Part shown: positions 11,104 through 22,339 of the stretch, piece after piece
Layout: each line of letters begins with the position of its first letter
Numbering within the stretch: position 1 is the first letter of the stretch
Source: Neovahlkampfia damariscottae
Taxonomy: Eukaryota > Heterolobosea > Selenaionea > Neovahlkampfiida > Neovahlkampfiidae
Length of the DNA: 64,000 nucleotides
Reading direction: 5' to 3'
Assembly: GCA_016618085.1 (NCBI GenBank)
Contig: JABLTG010000049.1
Span: 881-64,880 of the forward strand
Program-made: the position numbers and the translations under genes
The notes under the pieces: generated by a model
The model's input: the letters and a program-made list of their open reading frames with translations, nothing else
Database searches by the model: none
Told to the model about the DNA's origin: nothing

Positions 11104-14100
11104 TCAAAGTGATTGAATGAAAGGAGTTCCAGAAATTTCTTTTGAGTTGTATTTCACTTGGAACTTATACTGAGTTTGATCAAATTTGACAGCATTAATT
11201 GAAATGTTAAGATGGTCATCACTTGTTTTTGAAATAATTGGTCTTAATTCAACAGATGGTTCATTTTCAATGTCGTTTTCGTCTTGAATTTCTCCAGTTG
11301 AAACTTTTGTAATATTCACTTGAAAATCGGATTCTTTTTTATTTTCTGCAAAGATAATCATACCCATACCAACAATAGAACCAGAAGTATCTTTTGGAGC
11401 ATCTTGAACATCAACTACAATAGGTTTTGGAGGCACTGTTAGACCTCCTACTTTTGCAATAAATTTAAGAGGGCCAACTTTTTTTGGAGTGAAAATAACA
11501 GAATATTTTCCATTGTGATTATCAACAACTGAACAAGGAACTTCACCTTTTGCAGTGACCCAATCATTTGCAGAAGTAATCGGTTTATTTGCTCTGTCTT
11601 GAAGAGTAATATGAAATACAGATGATTTGTTGACAAATGCAGGTGTTGTTGTAACAATTGAGTTCTTAGCAACTGGAGCAGCATCTGTTGGTCTTGCAAC
11701 AACAAGAGTAGGACTTTTTGAAAGATGTTTGTCCTTATATTTGACTTCAATCTTGTGAAATCCAATTCTCTGTGGAATGAACATGACAGTATATTCACCA
11801 TTATCTTCATCATCAACTAAGATTGTTCCAATAGTTCCTTCTTTTGTTGTGTCAATTACTTCAACATCAAAATCTTCACCTCCAATTTTACATGGAATTC
11901 CATTTTTATCTTTTGTGATAATTTTGAATGTAGCAGGCACTTTATCATAACATTTTTTCAAACCAGGACCTTCAATATAACTTTGGGTTGCATCAACATC
12001 TCCTGTAACATTAACAATATTTGGTGAATTAATAACATCTACATCATTAATTTGAACTGTTGTTGTATAAATTGAAGGATGATCTGGCTCAAAAACTAAT
12101 TTATAAGTTCCATTTTCATTATCAATCAATTCATGTTTGATTTCATTGAAATCTGAGTCAACAACTTTTGGTTCAAATTTGGTTCCTCCTTTTGTGATAG
12201 GTTCATTATTTGAATCTCTTGCTTGTACTAAAATTTCAACTTTTGGTGTTTTATTTTGATCAATATTAATTCCAGATGTAACTCCTTTTAAAATTGATTT
12301 TGTTGGATCAGCATCTAAATTTGAGACTTTGATAATCTTTGAAAAGATTTCTGAGTCATCAATGAGACATTTAACAATATATTTTGATTTCTTAGGAGCT
12401 TGGAATCTGCATAAATATTCAGCATTCATTTCTTCAATCTTTTGTGATAAATAACCATCTCCACCTTTGACCAATAATTTCATTCTCTTTTTTTGTTTTG
12501 GTAATTTAACACCATCAGCACCTACAATATAAACTTTAAATTTGACATCAGATGTTTGATAATCATCAAGAATTTCAACAGAACATTTTTTTGGATCAAC
12601 CACATTTTCAATATCAACTGTGATTGGTGAGTCTTTTAATTCAACATCATCCAATTTCACAATGATTGTATGTTCACCACTAACCTCTGGAACATAAGAT
12701 ACTTTAGTTTCTCCATTTGATTGGTTTTCCAATTTTGCTTCAATTTCTTTATTATTCACATCTAAAATTTGAACAACAAAATCATCTGAATGTGATCGTT
12801 TTTTACCATCCCTGTCTTTTGGAATAATCGAAAAAACTGATTTTTCTTTGACAACACCTTCTTCAATACCTGATCCTCTGATTTTTGATGACATTGGATC
12901 TGCACCAAATGCTTGAAATTGTAAAGGAGAATCTTTGATTTCAATGTCTCTAATTTTAATTTCAACATCATAAACACCTTTTTCAGGAACATAAGAAACC
13001 ATGTATTGTCCTTCTTTGAAAGGTAGAAATTCAAATGGTAGTTCCCCATCTTTTCCTTTAATTTTAATGTCAAACTCTTTCTTTTGATTTGAATCATCAT
13101 TAAAATCATTCAATGAAGTATATGGATATCCTTCATCATCCAAAACTTGAATTAAGAATTCACATCTTTCATTGGCATTTGGAGAATCATCAAATCTTTT
13201 AACAGATGATTTTGTTTGATCAGGAACTTGTTCAACTTGAACAGTTTTATCAATACACTTCTTTTCATCTTTATCAAACATAATTTTGATTTGATGTTCA
13301 CCTATATCATTTGGTTTATAGAAAATAACATATTCTCCTTTTGGATTGTATTCAATCTCTGCTGGAACAGTTTTATCTTTTGGTGCGGAAATGATTACAG
13401 ATAATTCATCTCCTGGCTTTTGTGAATCTGTCAAATAATCTCTTAATTTGATTTTGATTCCTTCTTTATCTTTTGGAAGGATTTTGAATTCATGTTCATA
13501 TCCAGGTTTTACATTTGGTTTAACTCCAGTTCCACTGACTTCTGTTTTTTCTAAATCTAAAGCACCACCAATGTCAACAACACTTGGACTTCCATCAATC
13601 TCTTCGCCATTGTATGATACACCAATTAGATACTGACCTGCAATATCAGGTGAATATTGAACAAGATATTCTCCATTTTCATCTTGTGAAACTTCTACTG
13701 GAACGTTTTCTGAAGGACCATCAATATCAATATCAAAAAGAGTTGGATAATCTCCTTTTGAAATTGGTTGATCATTTAAATCTTTTCCAGCAATTACAAA
13801 AGTATTTTTAAGATCAATTCTTCCTTTTTCAGGGGAAATTAGTTTTGATTTGGAAGCATCAACAGATGGAATCGCAAGAATAGATTTACTTTCAAGATCA
13901 GCACCATTGATATTACTGTCAATTTTGACAACTCCAAAATTCTTTGGTGTGAAGAAAATTTCCTTTGTTCTGTTTTCATATTCTTTAAGAGTGAATGGAA
14001 TTGATTCTCCTTTTGAATCTATGATGGTAAATTTTTCATTTTTAATTATCATTAAATCACCATCAACATCTCTTGCTGCAACAATGAATGATGTTTCTTC

Positions 14101-16458
14101 ATTAACAAGACAAGTATCTGATAATGTTTCTATTGTTGATTTTGATGAATCAAAACCTGAATGAATTGAGATCATCAGAGGACTGTGTTTAATATCTTTA
14201 TCATCAAGTGTAGCAGTAACTAAATAACTTCCTTTTTCTTCAGGTGTAAATAGTAATTCATATTTTCCTTCTTCAATAGGTTTCAATTTGATAGCTTCAA
14301 TATCTTTTGTTCCAGTAATCAAAACTAAAAATTCATCTGAATCACTTGGTCTACTTTCATCATTTTTGTCTTTCGCAGAAATTAATAATTTAGCTTCTAC
14401 ACCAGCTTCAAATGATGTTTCTCCTGTTATTGTTGATTTTTCAGCATCAGCTCCTGAAATGGCAATACATTCAAATGGACTTCCTATGATATCTTTTTCA
14501 TCTTTTGAAACTCCAATCATGAATTTTCCAGCTTTTTTTTTTGGTTTAAATTTAACAGAATAAGTTCCGTCTTTATTGAGAGTAATTTCATGTTCCATTT
14601 CTTCTTTTGCTATAATATCAACTTTGAATTCATTTTGATCTAATTCATCAATAGATAAATCATGAACTAAAACTTGATTTCCATCTTTATCTCTTGGCAC
14701 AATTGTAAAAGTTGAAAAAGCTCCAGTTTCAGCTGTTTCTGGAAAATCATTCACTGTACATTTTTCAGGAATTGATTTATTAACTACAGTGAAATCTCTT
14801 AAAAATAAATCTTTTCCATCCACTTGAACCATGACTTTATAATCTCCTCCAATAGGTGGAGTATAATCAACATGAATATTTCCTTCTTTTAAAACAGTAA
14901 AAGCAGGTGTAATTTCACCAGGACCTGATATTATGATTTTTGCATCATCCAATGTACCAAGATTTTCTCCTTCTTTATTTTTTAAAATAACATCAAAAGA
15001 TGTTTCTTTTTCAGCTTTGATACCATTTTTAACACCTTGTCCTTCAACAGAAACTGAAGTAATTCCTGATGTTTTTGCTTGAACTTTGATTGAAAATGGA
15101 CTTCTTTTGATGTCTTTTCCATCAATTTGGACATGAGCTTCATAATCACCTGCTTTAGTAGATACAATACCCATAGATAAACCTTCTAAATCTAATGTTG
15201 AATAACAAGGAATTATTTCATCTCCTGATTTTAAAAAAACCTGAAATATTTAAAAAAAAAAAAAACTCACTTCAAAATCTTCAAATTCTTTGATAGAACC
15301 TCCATTTACATCTTTAGCTTCAATTTTGAAAGAAAATTTTTCATCTTCCATGATTGGATTTTCCTTGAGGCAGTAACCATCTTTTTCTACTAAATCATCA
15401 AAGAGAAGAATTTCTGAAGTTGAAGAGTCTGGCATTAGTGACTTTGATTTAGTTTTTAAAAAAAACGACTTACTGGATGTTCAAATTCGTATTCTCTAAA
15501 ATATGAAAGGTATGTCATCATACTTAATTCTTCTGGGTTTGAAGTAACATCATCAGCATCAACAAGAGCAGGAATACCAAATTCTTTATCTGCGATGTCT
15601 ATAGCTTCTGTATTTAATTCTAAAGCAGTTTTTCCTTTAATAATTTCTGTTAATTGTTCAGGTGATTTTCTTTGCATGTTATGAACAATACCACGAAGTA
15701 ATGTGCCATCTTGAAATCTATTGTTTCATGTTTAATTTTTTTTTATTTTTTTTTACGCGTTTGTGAAATCTTTGACATCTCCATCTTCTTTTGATATTGT
15801 TTTGACCCATCCTAAAAGTTCTTTCTTAACGTTGGATTCTTCATTTTTTGGTTTTGGAACTGGTTTTTTTGGTTCTTCTTTTTTTGGTTCTTCTTTTGGA
15901 GTTTCTTTTATGATTTCTGTTGTTTCTCCTTGATTTTCTTGTTGTTTTTGTTTTTCAAGAGCATCTTTTTCTGCTTGAATCTTTGCTGCTTCTTCAGCTT
16001 TTTTTTGTTGTTCAAGTCTTTTTTGTGCTTTTTTTTCGTCTTTCAAAAAATTTAAAAAAAAAAAAGTTCTCACTGAATTTGGCAATTTGAAACTTTAAAA
16101 TTAATCTCCAAAGAAAACCAAGAATAAGTTTTTCATTTTGATTCACAATATCTTCAGCAGAAGCTAAATTAGTCATTCCTATTTCTTTTAAAATATCCAG
16201 AGCAATTTTGTTGTTTTGGATTTGAAAAATTCTTCCATTTGCATTTTTTTTGATTTTATTTTTTGGTTCTATTGTTGTCAGAACTGTAACAAGTAAGGCT
16301 GTAATTTCACCACTTTTGAAATCTTCAATGGTACTGACAGACTCACCAGTTTCTTTGAGTTGAATTTTAACCCAACTTAAGAAAGTCTACAAGTAGTTAA
16401 AACAAATTTGAAAAACACTCAGTACCTTGCGTTGGACATCAACCCAATTCCTTGACAT
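11104..16458 (-). CDS. Filamin-type actin cross-linker, two CH domains and about 14 Ig-like repeats
   Basis: Predicted 1726-aa cytoskeletal protein. Exons: 16426-16458, 16074-16386, 15757-16039, 15474-15717, 15271-15441 and 11104-15240. The N terminus is an actin-binding pair: CH1 (residues about 1-115, NWVDVQRK, LGFLWRLI) and CH2 (about 185-290, FQDGTLLRGIV, KEFGIPALVDADDV). They are separated by a Lys/Glu/Pro-rich insert of about 70 residues, longer than the usual short linker. About 14 filamin repeats follow, each about 95 residues, with the typical G-x-Y/H strand and SP-F/L ending (for example GDYEAHVQIDGKDIKRSP). Dictyostelium gelation factor has 6 repeats and vertebrate filamins 24. The last repeat probably dimerises. 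CCAATCA lies 2-8 bases before the ATG. It cross-links cortical actin and may scaffold signalling proteins. Confidence 0.9.
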
Positions 16459-16523
16459 TGTGATTGGTTTATTGAAAAAAAAAATTTTGTAAAATAAAAC
16501 CGGAAATTAAAATGAAAAACTCT

Positions 16524-18997
16524 TTATTTTTTTCTATTTCTGCGTGTTTTAACAATTGTTGTTGTTGAAATTGTTGGGATTTTTTGTTCTTTAACAGGCT
16601 CTGGTTCTACAACGTTTTCTACTTCATTGAAAGTTTCAGATGACTTAACTTCTTTCTTTTTTCCTTTACGTGTTTTGACAATAGTTTTCTTTGAAGAATT
16701 GGTGACAGTTTTTGGTTGGACTTCTTTTAATACTTCTTTTGGTGTTTCTTTTTCATCTTCAGGTCTTTGTGATTCTTCAACTACCTTCTTCTTTCCTTTT
16801 GTTTTTTCAACAACTTCTTCAACTTTTTTAATCTCCTCTTCTTCAACAACCTTTTTCTTTCTACCTCTTGTTTTTTTCTCAACAACTTCTTCTTTAACTG
16901 GTTCTTTTCTTTCTGTTGTTAATGTTTTTTCAACCTCTGGTTCAATTGGAGCAACAACTTTTTTTGGTCTTCCTCTTGTTTTTTTTACAGTTGCTTTTGG
17001 TGCAGTTTTAGGTTCTTCTACTTGTTCTTCTACAATTTCTTCATTGAAATTTAATTTTTTTTTCGTTTGTGAAGAGATGTCATCTTCAGAAAAATCAAAT
17101 TCATTTTTACGTTCAACTGATTTATAAGGTGACTTTTGAAATGGATTTGGGCTTGATTTTGTCAATAATGAAGTGAAATCAGGAATAGCATCTGTTGGTG
17201 ATGTAACTAAATTTTCATTTTCATAATCAACAGCTGGAGATCGTTCAGGTGATTGTTCTTGAATTGTTTCAAGCATTTGATTTGATTGTGTTTGTACAAG
17301 AAGTGGTTTCACTTCAACATCTTCAACTTGTTCAATGACAACAACAGGTGAATCATTCCTTGATGATCCTTTTCTTTGTTTTGTTGGTGTTGTTTTCTTT
17401 GGTTCTGGTTGAGTTTCTTCAATTTCCATTGCGTCAACATCTTCTTCAACAGCACCTAAATCAGGTGATCCAATGAATTCAATTTCTTCATCTTCAACAT
17501 TTGATTCTATTTTTTGAGATGCATTGAAATCTACAAGTAATTCTTTAGCAACTGGATGTGATGGATTAGCTTCAATTCCTGATTTTGGTTTTGATTCACT
17601 TGTAGGTGTAAATGATTCTTTTGAAGGAGGTGTTTGTTGTTTTGGTGTTTTGGCAGATTTTTGACGTCTAAGTGAAGGTGTGAATGGATTACAATCAAAA
17701 ATATTTTCAAATGAAACATCTCCAATTTCCTTTGTTTGTTGAGGTAACTCTTTGAATTCTTTCACTTGTTCTCCTGTATGTGATTTGACAACTGCATGTT
17801 GATGAATTTTTTCTTCTTCAGAATCAACTTCATTTGGAGCAAGGTTGATACCAGTTGATTCAACTCTGTGGATAAATTTAATGGTGTTACTTAATTCAAT
17901 TGAAGGTTCATCAAATTGAAAGTTGTAAGAAAAGTTTTGTTTTTGAATTGGTGATAAATTACTAATTGAAGAGATATCTTTTTCATCTTGTTCTTCTTCT
18001 TGTTGTTTTTGAATTTCATCAGCAAACTTTTCCCATTTTGCATTAGCTTCTTCTAAAGCGATTTCATCAGGTTTTGGAGGTTGAACAGCTCCTTCAACAA
18101 TTTCAGGTGTTTTAGGACTCTTGTCTCTGACGATAACTGAAGGTTTTTGATGCTTATCAAAGAGATGTGGTCTTTCCATTTTAGCAGCAAAAGATACAGA
18201 TTTACGTTTTCCACTTTTTCTTAAAATACTAGTTGGTGTTTTTGGTTGACTTGTTTTTGGTGGTGTTTTAGGTGATTGTTGATTATTTTCCTTTGTTGAT
18301 TCTTCTTCTTTTTTTCTCATTGAATCCACAACAGAAGAATGTCTTCTAAAATCTTTTGGTATGCTAGAAATTTCTTGAGTTTCTTTTGAATTGTTTTTAT
18401 CTTGTTGTGATTGGTTTTGAATTTCTTTTAAGTTAATTGTGTGAAAAAGTTTTTTTGAAAGTTCAATTGTGCATAACTCTCCAGAAGAGTCTTTTTTCAT
18501 AATATCTTGGAATTCTTTTGTAAAACCTGATGAACTACCTGTGAATTGTGTTTTCTCTGATGAAAATAAAGTTAGTTGTTTTTTTCTTTTTTACCATTGT
18601 CTGTAGCGTCAAAACGAAAATGTCTTCCACCAATAGAAATGATATCACCATCAAGTAATTGGCGTGGTTCATAAATTGGATCTTCGTTCAACAGAGTTGG
18701 TGAGTTTTGTGTTATTGGAGTTATAAACAGGATTTTGTTGATTAATTCTATTTTTGCGTGTTTACGTGAAACTGAAGGTATTTTTATCATAATATTACAT
18801 GCTGAATGTCTGAGGTGTAAGTGAATTTTTTTCTTCAGTTACCTTCCAAAAATTACTTCTGGTGTTTCATCGCAGAAATTCAATGGATAGCGTGACTCTT
18901 GTCCATCTTTTCCTATTACTGTAATTGTTCCATGTTCACCATATTCTATTAGTGAAGGTGGTGAAGAAATGTCTGAGAATGGTGTTAACGTTTGCAT
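16524..18997 (-). CDS. FHA-domain, PP1-motif, AT-hook protein (Ki-67-like architecture)
   Basis: Predicted 800-aa nuclear protein; exons 18843-18997, 18595-18809 and 16524-18556. Residues about 25-125 are a phosphothreonine-binding FHA domain (FGRHSAC, SVSRKHAKIE, LLDGDIISIGGRHFRF). Near residues 240-257 is a bipartite element: an RVxF-type PP1 site (KRKSVSF) followed after eight residues by RPHLFD. This matches the spacing and content of the PP1-gamma docking motif of Ki-67 and Repo-Man. The long disordered middle has many TP/SP sites (SPKTPPKT), candidate CDK targets. The C-terminal quarter has four AT-hook-like units (TRGRPKK, TRGRKKK, TRKGKKK, TRRNRKK) and ends on the last. Inferred role: a mitotic chromosome or periphery scaffold recruiting PP1. 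Alternatives are NIPP1- or MDC1-like proteins, but neither has this combination. Confidence 0.65.
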
Positions 18998-19196
18998 ACT
19001 TTGTGTAACGACAAGTTTTTTGGCGCTTTATTTTTGATTGGTCCATTTAAACCAATTATTTCCATCTGAACCAAAGAATAACTCACATCATTTAAAATAA
19101 TATTTATATTGAAAATTTGAAAAAACCAAAATAGTTCCTGATTATTGGTAGATAAGAGCCCACCAATCATTTCATTTTTTCCATTTAGGAAGAACA
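18998..19196. promoter_or_regulatory. Divergent promoter: FHA protein / acyl-CoA ligase
   Basis: A 199-base gap between divergent ATGs. It contains the inverse CCAATCA at 19035-19041, which faces the FHA gene at about 40 bases from its ATG, and CCAATCA at 19163-19169, facing the ligase at about 28 bases. There is one motif per gene. Confidence 0.55.
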
Positions 19197-21380
19197 ATGT
19201 TGAGGCAACTCAAAGTCAAACCAAAATTTCTTCAATTTAATCAAAACAGAAGACAGCTTTGGAATTTATTCGAAGGATCTGATTCTGAAATGAAAGGAGA
19301 TAAGAAATTCCAAAAAATTTATCAACACTCTCTTGAGCAACCTGAAAAATTTTGGGGTGAAGCAGCTGAAGAAGTAAGTTGGATAAAAGAACCAACAAAA
19401 ATTTTGGATGGTTCAAAAGCTCCTTTCTACCGTTGGTTTCAAGGAGGACTTCTGAACACTTGTTACAATGCTTTGGACGTAAAAAAAAAAAGTGAAAAAA
19501 AATTGACATTTTAAAATAGAGACACGTTAGGAATGGATATGGTGATAAACATGCCATTATTTATGATAGTCCAATGACAAAAACCATTGAATGGTACTCA
19601 TACAAAAAAACGTTAAAAAAAGTTCAAGAGATTGCAGGTGTTTTAACATCTCATGGAATCAAAAAAGGTGATGTAGTTATGATATATATGCCTATGATTC
19701 CTCAAACAATATTTGCTATGCTTGCTTGTGCGAGAATTGGAGCTGTTCACAATGTTGTTTTTGGAGGTTTTGCTTCAAATGAATTGGCTTCAAGAATAGA
19801 TGACTCAAAACCTGTTTTTATTATTACTGCAAGTTGTGGAATTGAACCAACTCGTGTGATAAATTACAAAGAACTTGTTGATGAAGCAAGAAAACTATCA
19901 AAAGTTGATTCTGTTAAAAATGTTTTAGTTTATCAAAGAAAAGAATTAAAAGCGGACTTAAATAATGAAGGAGATTTAAATTGGACAGATGAAATATCAA
20001 AAACTAAACCTTTTGTTGATTGTGTAGCAATGAAAGTAAAAATCAAACAAAATTATTTTTAATGTTTTTTTAAAAGTCAGAAGACCCATTATACATCCTT
20101 TATACATCAGGTACAACAGGAAAATCAAAGTAAATCATATTTTTTTTTAACTTTTCATAAAGAGGTGTCGTTAGAGACAATGGAGGTTACACAGTAGCTC
20201 TTCAATGGTCAATGAAAAATATTTATGATGTTGGAAGAAATGATGTGTTTTGGGCAGCTTCTGATGTTGGTTGGGTGGTTGGTCATTCATACATTGTGTA
20301 TGCTCCTTTAATTCATGGTTGTACAACTGTCCTTTATGAAGGAAAACCAAATATTCCTGATGCAGGTGTTTTTTGGAGAGTTATTAAAGATCATAATGTG
20401 AATTCATTTTTTACAGCTCCAACTGCTTTAAGAGCAATTAAAAAAGAAGATCCATATGGAAAGTTAATGCATAAATATGATATTTCTTCATTAAAGAATT
20501 TATGGGTAGCTGGTGAAAGATGTGATGTTTTTACATTGGAATGGATCAGTCAATTGATTAATATCCCAGTTTTGGATCATTATTGGCAAACAGAATCTGG
20601 TTGGCCAATTTTGGCGCCTTGTATTGGTATCAATAAACACACTAAAGTGATTCATGGATCATCAAATAAACCAGTACCTGGTTATGATGTCAGAATCTTT
20701 GAAAGATCAGATGATGATGATTTAACTGAAGAATCTGAAATTAAAGAAGTAAAACCTGACGAAATGGGACATATTGTAATTAAACTACCTTTACCTCCAG
20801 GCACACTTTTAACTTTGTACAATAATGATGATAGATATATAGCTGGTTATTTGCATAAATACAAAGGATATTATTTAACAGGAGATGCTGGTTATCAAGA
20901 CAAGCATGGAAATGTCTTTGTTATGTCAAGAACTGATGATATTATTAAAGTAGCAGCTCATAAATTATCAACTAGTGCAATGGAAGAAGTCCTTCAAAAT
21001 CATGCAGATGTTGCTGAATCAACTGTGATTGGTGCACTTGATGTTATTAAAGGACAAACACCGATTGGATTTATAGTATTAAAATCTGATACAACGACAC
21101 CCATTGAACAGATAAAAAAAGAATGTATTGCTTTAATGAGAAAAAAGGTACTTTTTGATTTTTTTTCAATTTCCCATAGATTGGTCCTTTAGCTGATTTC
21201 AAAAAAGTTGTTGTTGTTCAAAGATTACCAAAAACAAGAAGTGGAAAAATTGTAAGAAATGTCCTGAGGAAAATAGCTGATGATACTCCTTATCAAATTC
21301 CTGCTACAATTGACGACCCAGAAATTTTGAAAGAAATTAAAGAAAGTTTGAAACAAGTTGGTTATCCATTGGAAAAATAA
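19197..21380 (+). CDS. Short-chain acyl-CoA synthetase, ACSS3/propionate-CoA ligase type
   Basis: Predicted 678-aa AMP-forming ligase; exons 19197-19478, 19520-20035, 20077-20129, 20163-21147 and 21180-21380. It activates acetate or propionate to the CoA thioester through an acyl-adenylate. The P-loop-like motif YTSGTTGKSKG is split by an intron. YYLTGD, SRTDDIIKVAAHKLS and the catalytic-lysine segment PKTRSGKIVRN are all present. FYRWFQGGLLNTCYNALDRH, the TSAMEE segment and the C-terminal PYQIPATIDDP region are closer to the PrpE/ACSS3 branch than to classical acetyl-CoA synthetase, so propionate is a likely substrate. The first 25 residues are basic and lack acids (MLRQLKVKPKFLQFNQNRRQ), consistent with a mitochondrial leader. 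Confidence 0.88.
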
Positions 21381-21443
21381 ATATTTTATTTTCAATCAAA
21401 AGAAGAGGTTCTAAAACTTGTGATTGGATGAAAAAATAAACCA

Positions 21444-22325
21444 ATGAAAAGTTTCTTGAGTAACAGTGAAAAAGCAATTCAGAAAGTACCTAAATCTGAT
21501 GAACATTTTGATTCAACTTCAAATAAGTCTGGTGAATCATCTGGAAGTAATTCAAAACCGAAAAGAAAAAAAAGAATTTCTTTAGGAGGTGTGACAGAGT
21601 TTAATTTCAAAAACATGATACCTGTTGCCAGATCACCGGGTTCACGCTCTTCAAAAAGATCATCAGCAGGTCCTTTTAGTACTGGAGCAAGATCAAGTGA
21701 TTCAGAGGGTAACAGAAGTCCATTATCTGGAAAAAGTTCTTTTGGGATAGCTTCTATGACAAAAGATGCTTTAAAAGGTATAGAAAATGAAGAAACTATT
21801 CCAATTTTTAATTTTCAATACGCTATTACAATTTTGGGCACCAGAAAATCGATAGAAAATTTTTATAAAATTTTCATTTTCACACATAGATTGGATTTGA
21901 TCTCAACAGAAGACGAAGAAATAGAAGAAAAATTTGGTTGCGTTTTTAGATTAATGAATGATACAACAAAAAAAAACACAATCGTGAACGTTTCCAAAAT
22001 TTCCAAAAACGAGGAATTAACAGAAATTTCCAAAAGATACAACTCAATAAAACAGCATTCTTACATAATATTATATGAAGAAGAGTTACTAAAACAATGG
22101 TTGGATATAATTTCAAATATTGGATTGAAAGGAAATTTGATTATTTTATTTGATGAAGAGGAAGAAGGTCTTTATGAAAACCAATTACTTGCAAGAATGA
22201 AAAAAGTTGAAGATAAAGTCTCAGATATTTTTATTGAAGCTTATATCAAAGCAATGTATGTAAATTATTCAAATGAAACTATTTATGATAGAATTGAAAA
22301 ATCCATTCAGAGATGTTTAATGTAA
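21444..22325 (+). CDS. Degenerate Ras-like GTPase-fold protein (pseudoGTPase candidate)
   Basis: Intronless 293-aa protein. Residues 1-110 are disordered, Ser- and Lys-rich (PKRKKRISLGG). From about residue 120 the strand/helix pattern follows a Ras-like domain: YAITILGTRKSIENFYKIF in place of beta1/P-loop, NTIVNVSKISKNEELTEIS in place of the DxxG strand, SYIILYEE, then NLIILFDEE and a final YVNYSNETIYDRIEKSIQRC like the ETSAK strand and last helix. None of the nucleotide motifs survives (no GxxxxGKS/T, no DxxG, no NKxD). This fold assignment is by eye and needs structure prediction. If right, it is a nucleotide-free adaptor. The ATG overlaps the CCAAT motif (CCAATG). It is convergent with the BEACH gene, with only 14 bases between stops. 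Confidence 0.5.
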   Translation: MKSFLSNSEKAIQKVPKSDEHFDSTSNKSGESSGSNSKPKRKKRISLGGVTEFNFKNMIPVARSPGSRSSKRSSAGPFSTGARSSDSEGNRSPLSGKSSFGIASMTKDALKGIENEETIPIFNFQYAITILGTRKSIENFYKIFIFTHRLDLISTEDEEIEEKFGCVFRLMNDTTKKNTIVNVSKISKNEELTEISKRYNSIKQHSYIILYEEELLKQWLDIISNIGLKGNLIILFDEEEEGLYENQLLARMKKVEDKVSDIFIEAYIKAMYVNYSNETIYDRIEKSIQRCLM

Positions 22326-22339
22326 AAAAATTAAAATTT

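Noticed and set aside
16627-17127. Plus-strand Ser/Phe/Thr-rich frame opposite the FHA protein
   Set aside because: Complement of Glu/Lys/Val-rich coding sequence on the minus strand.
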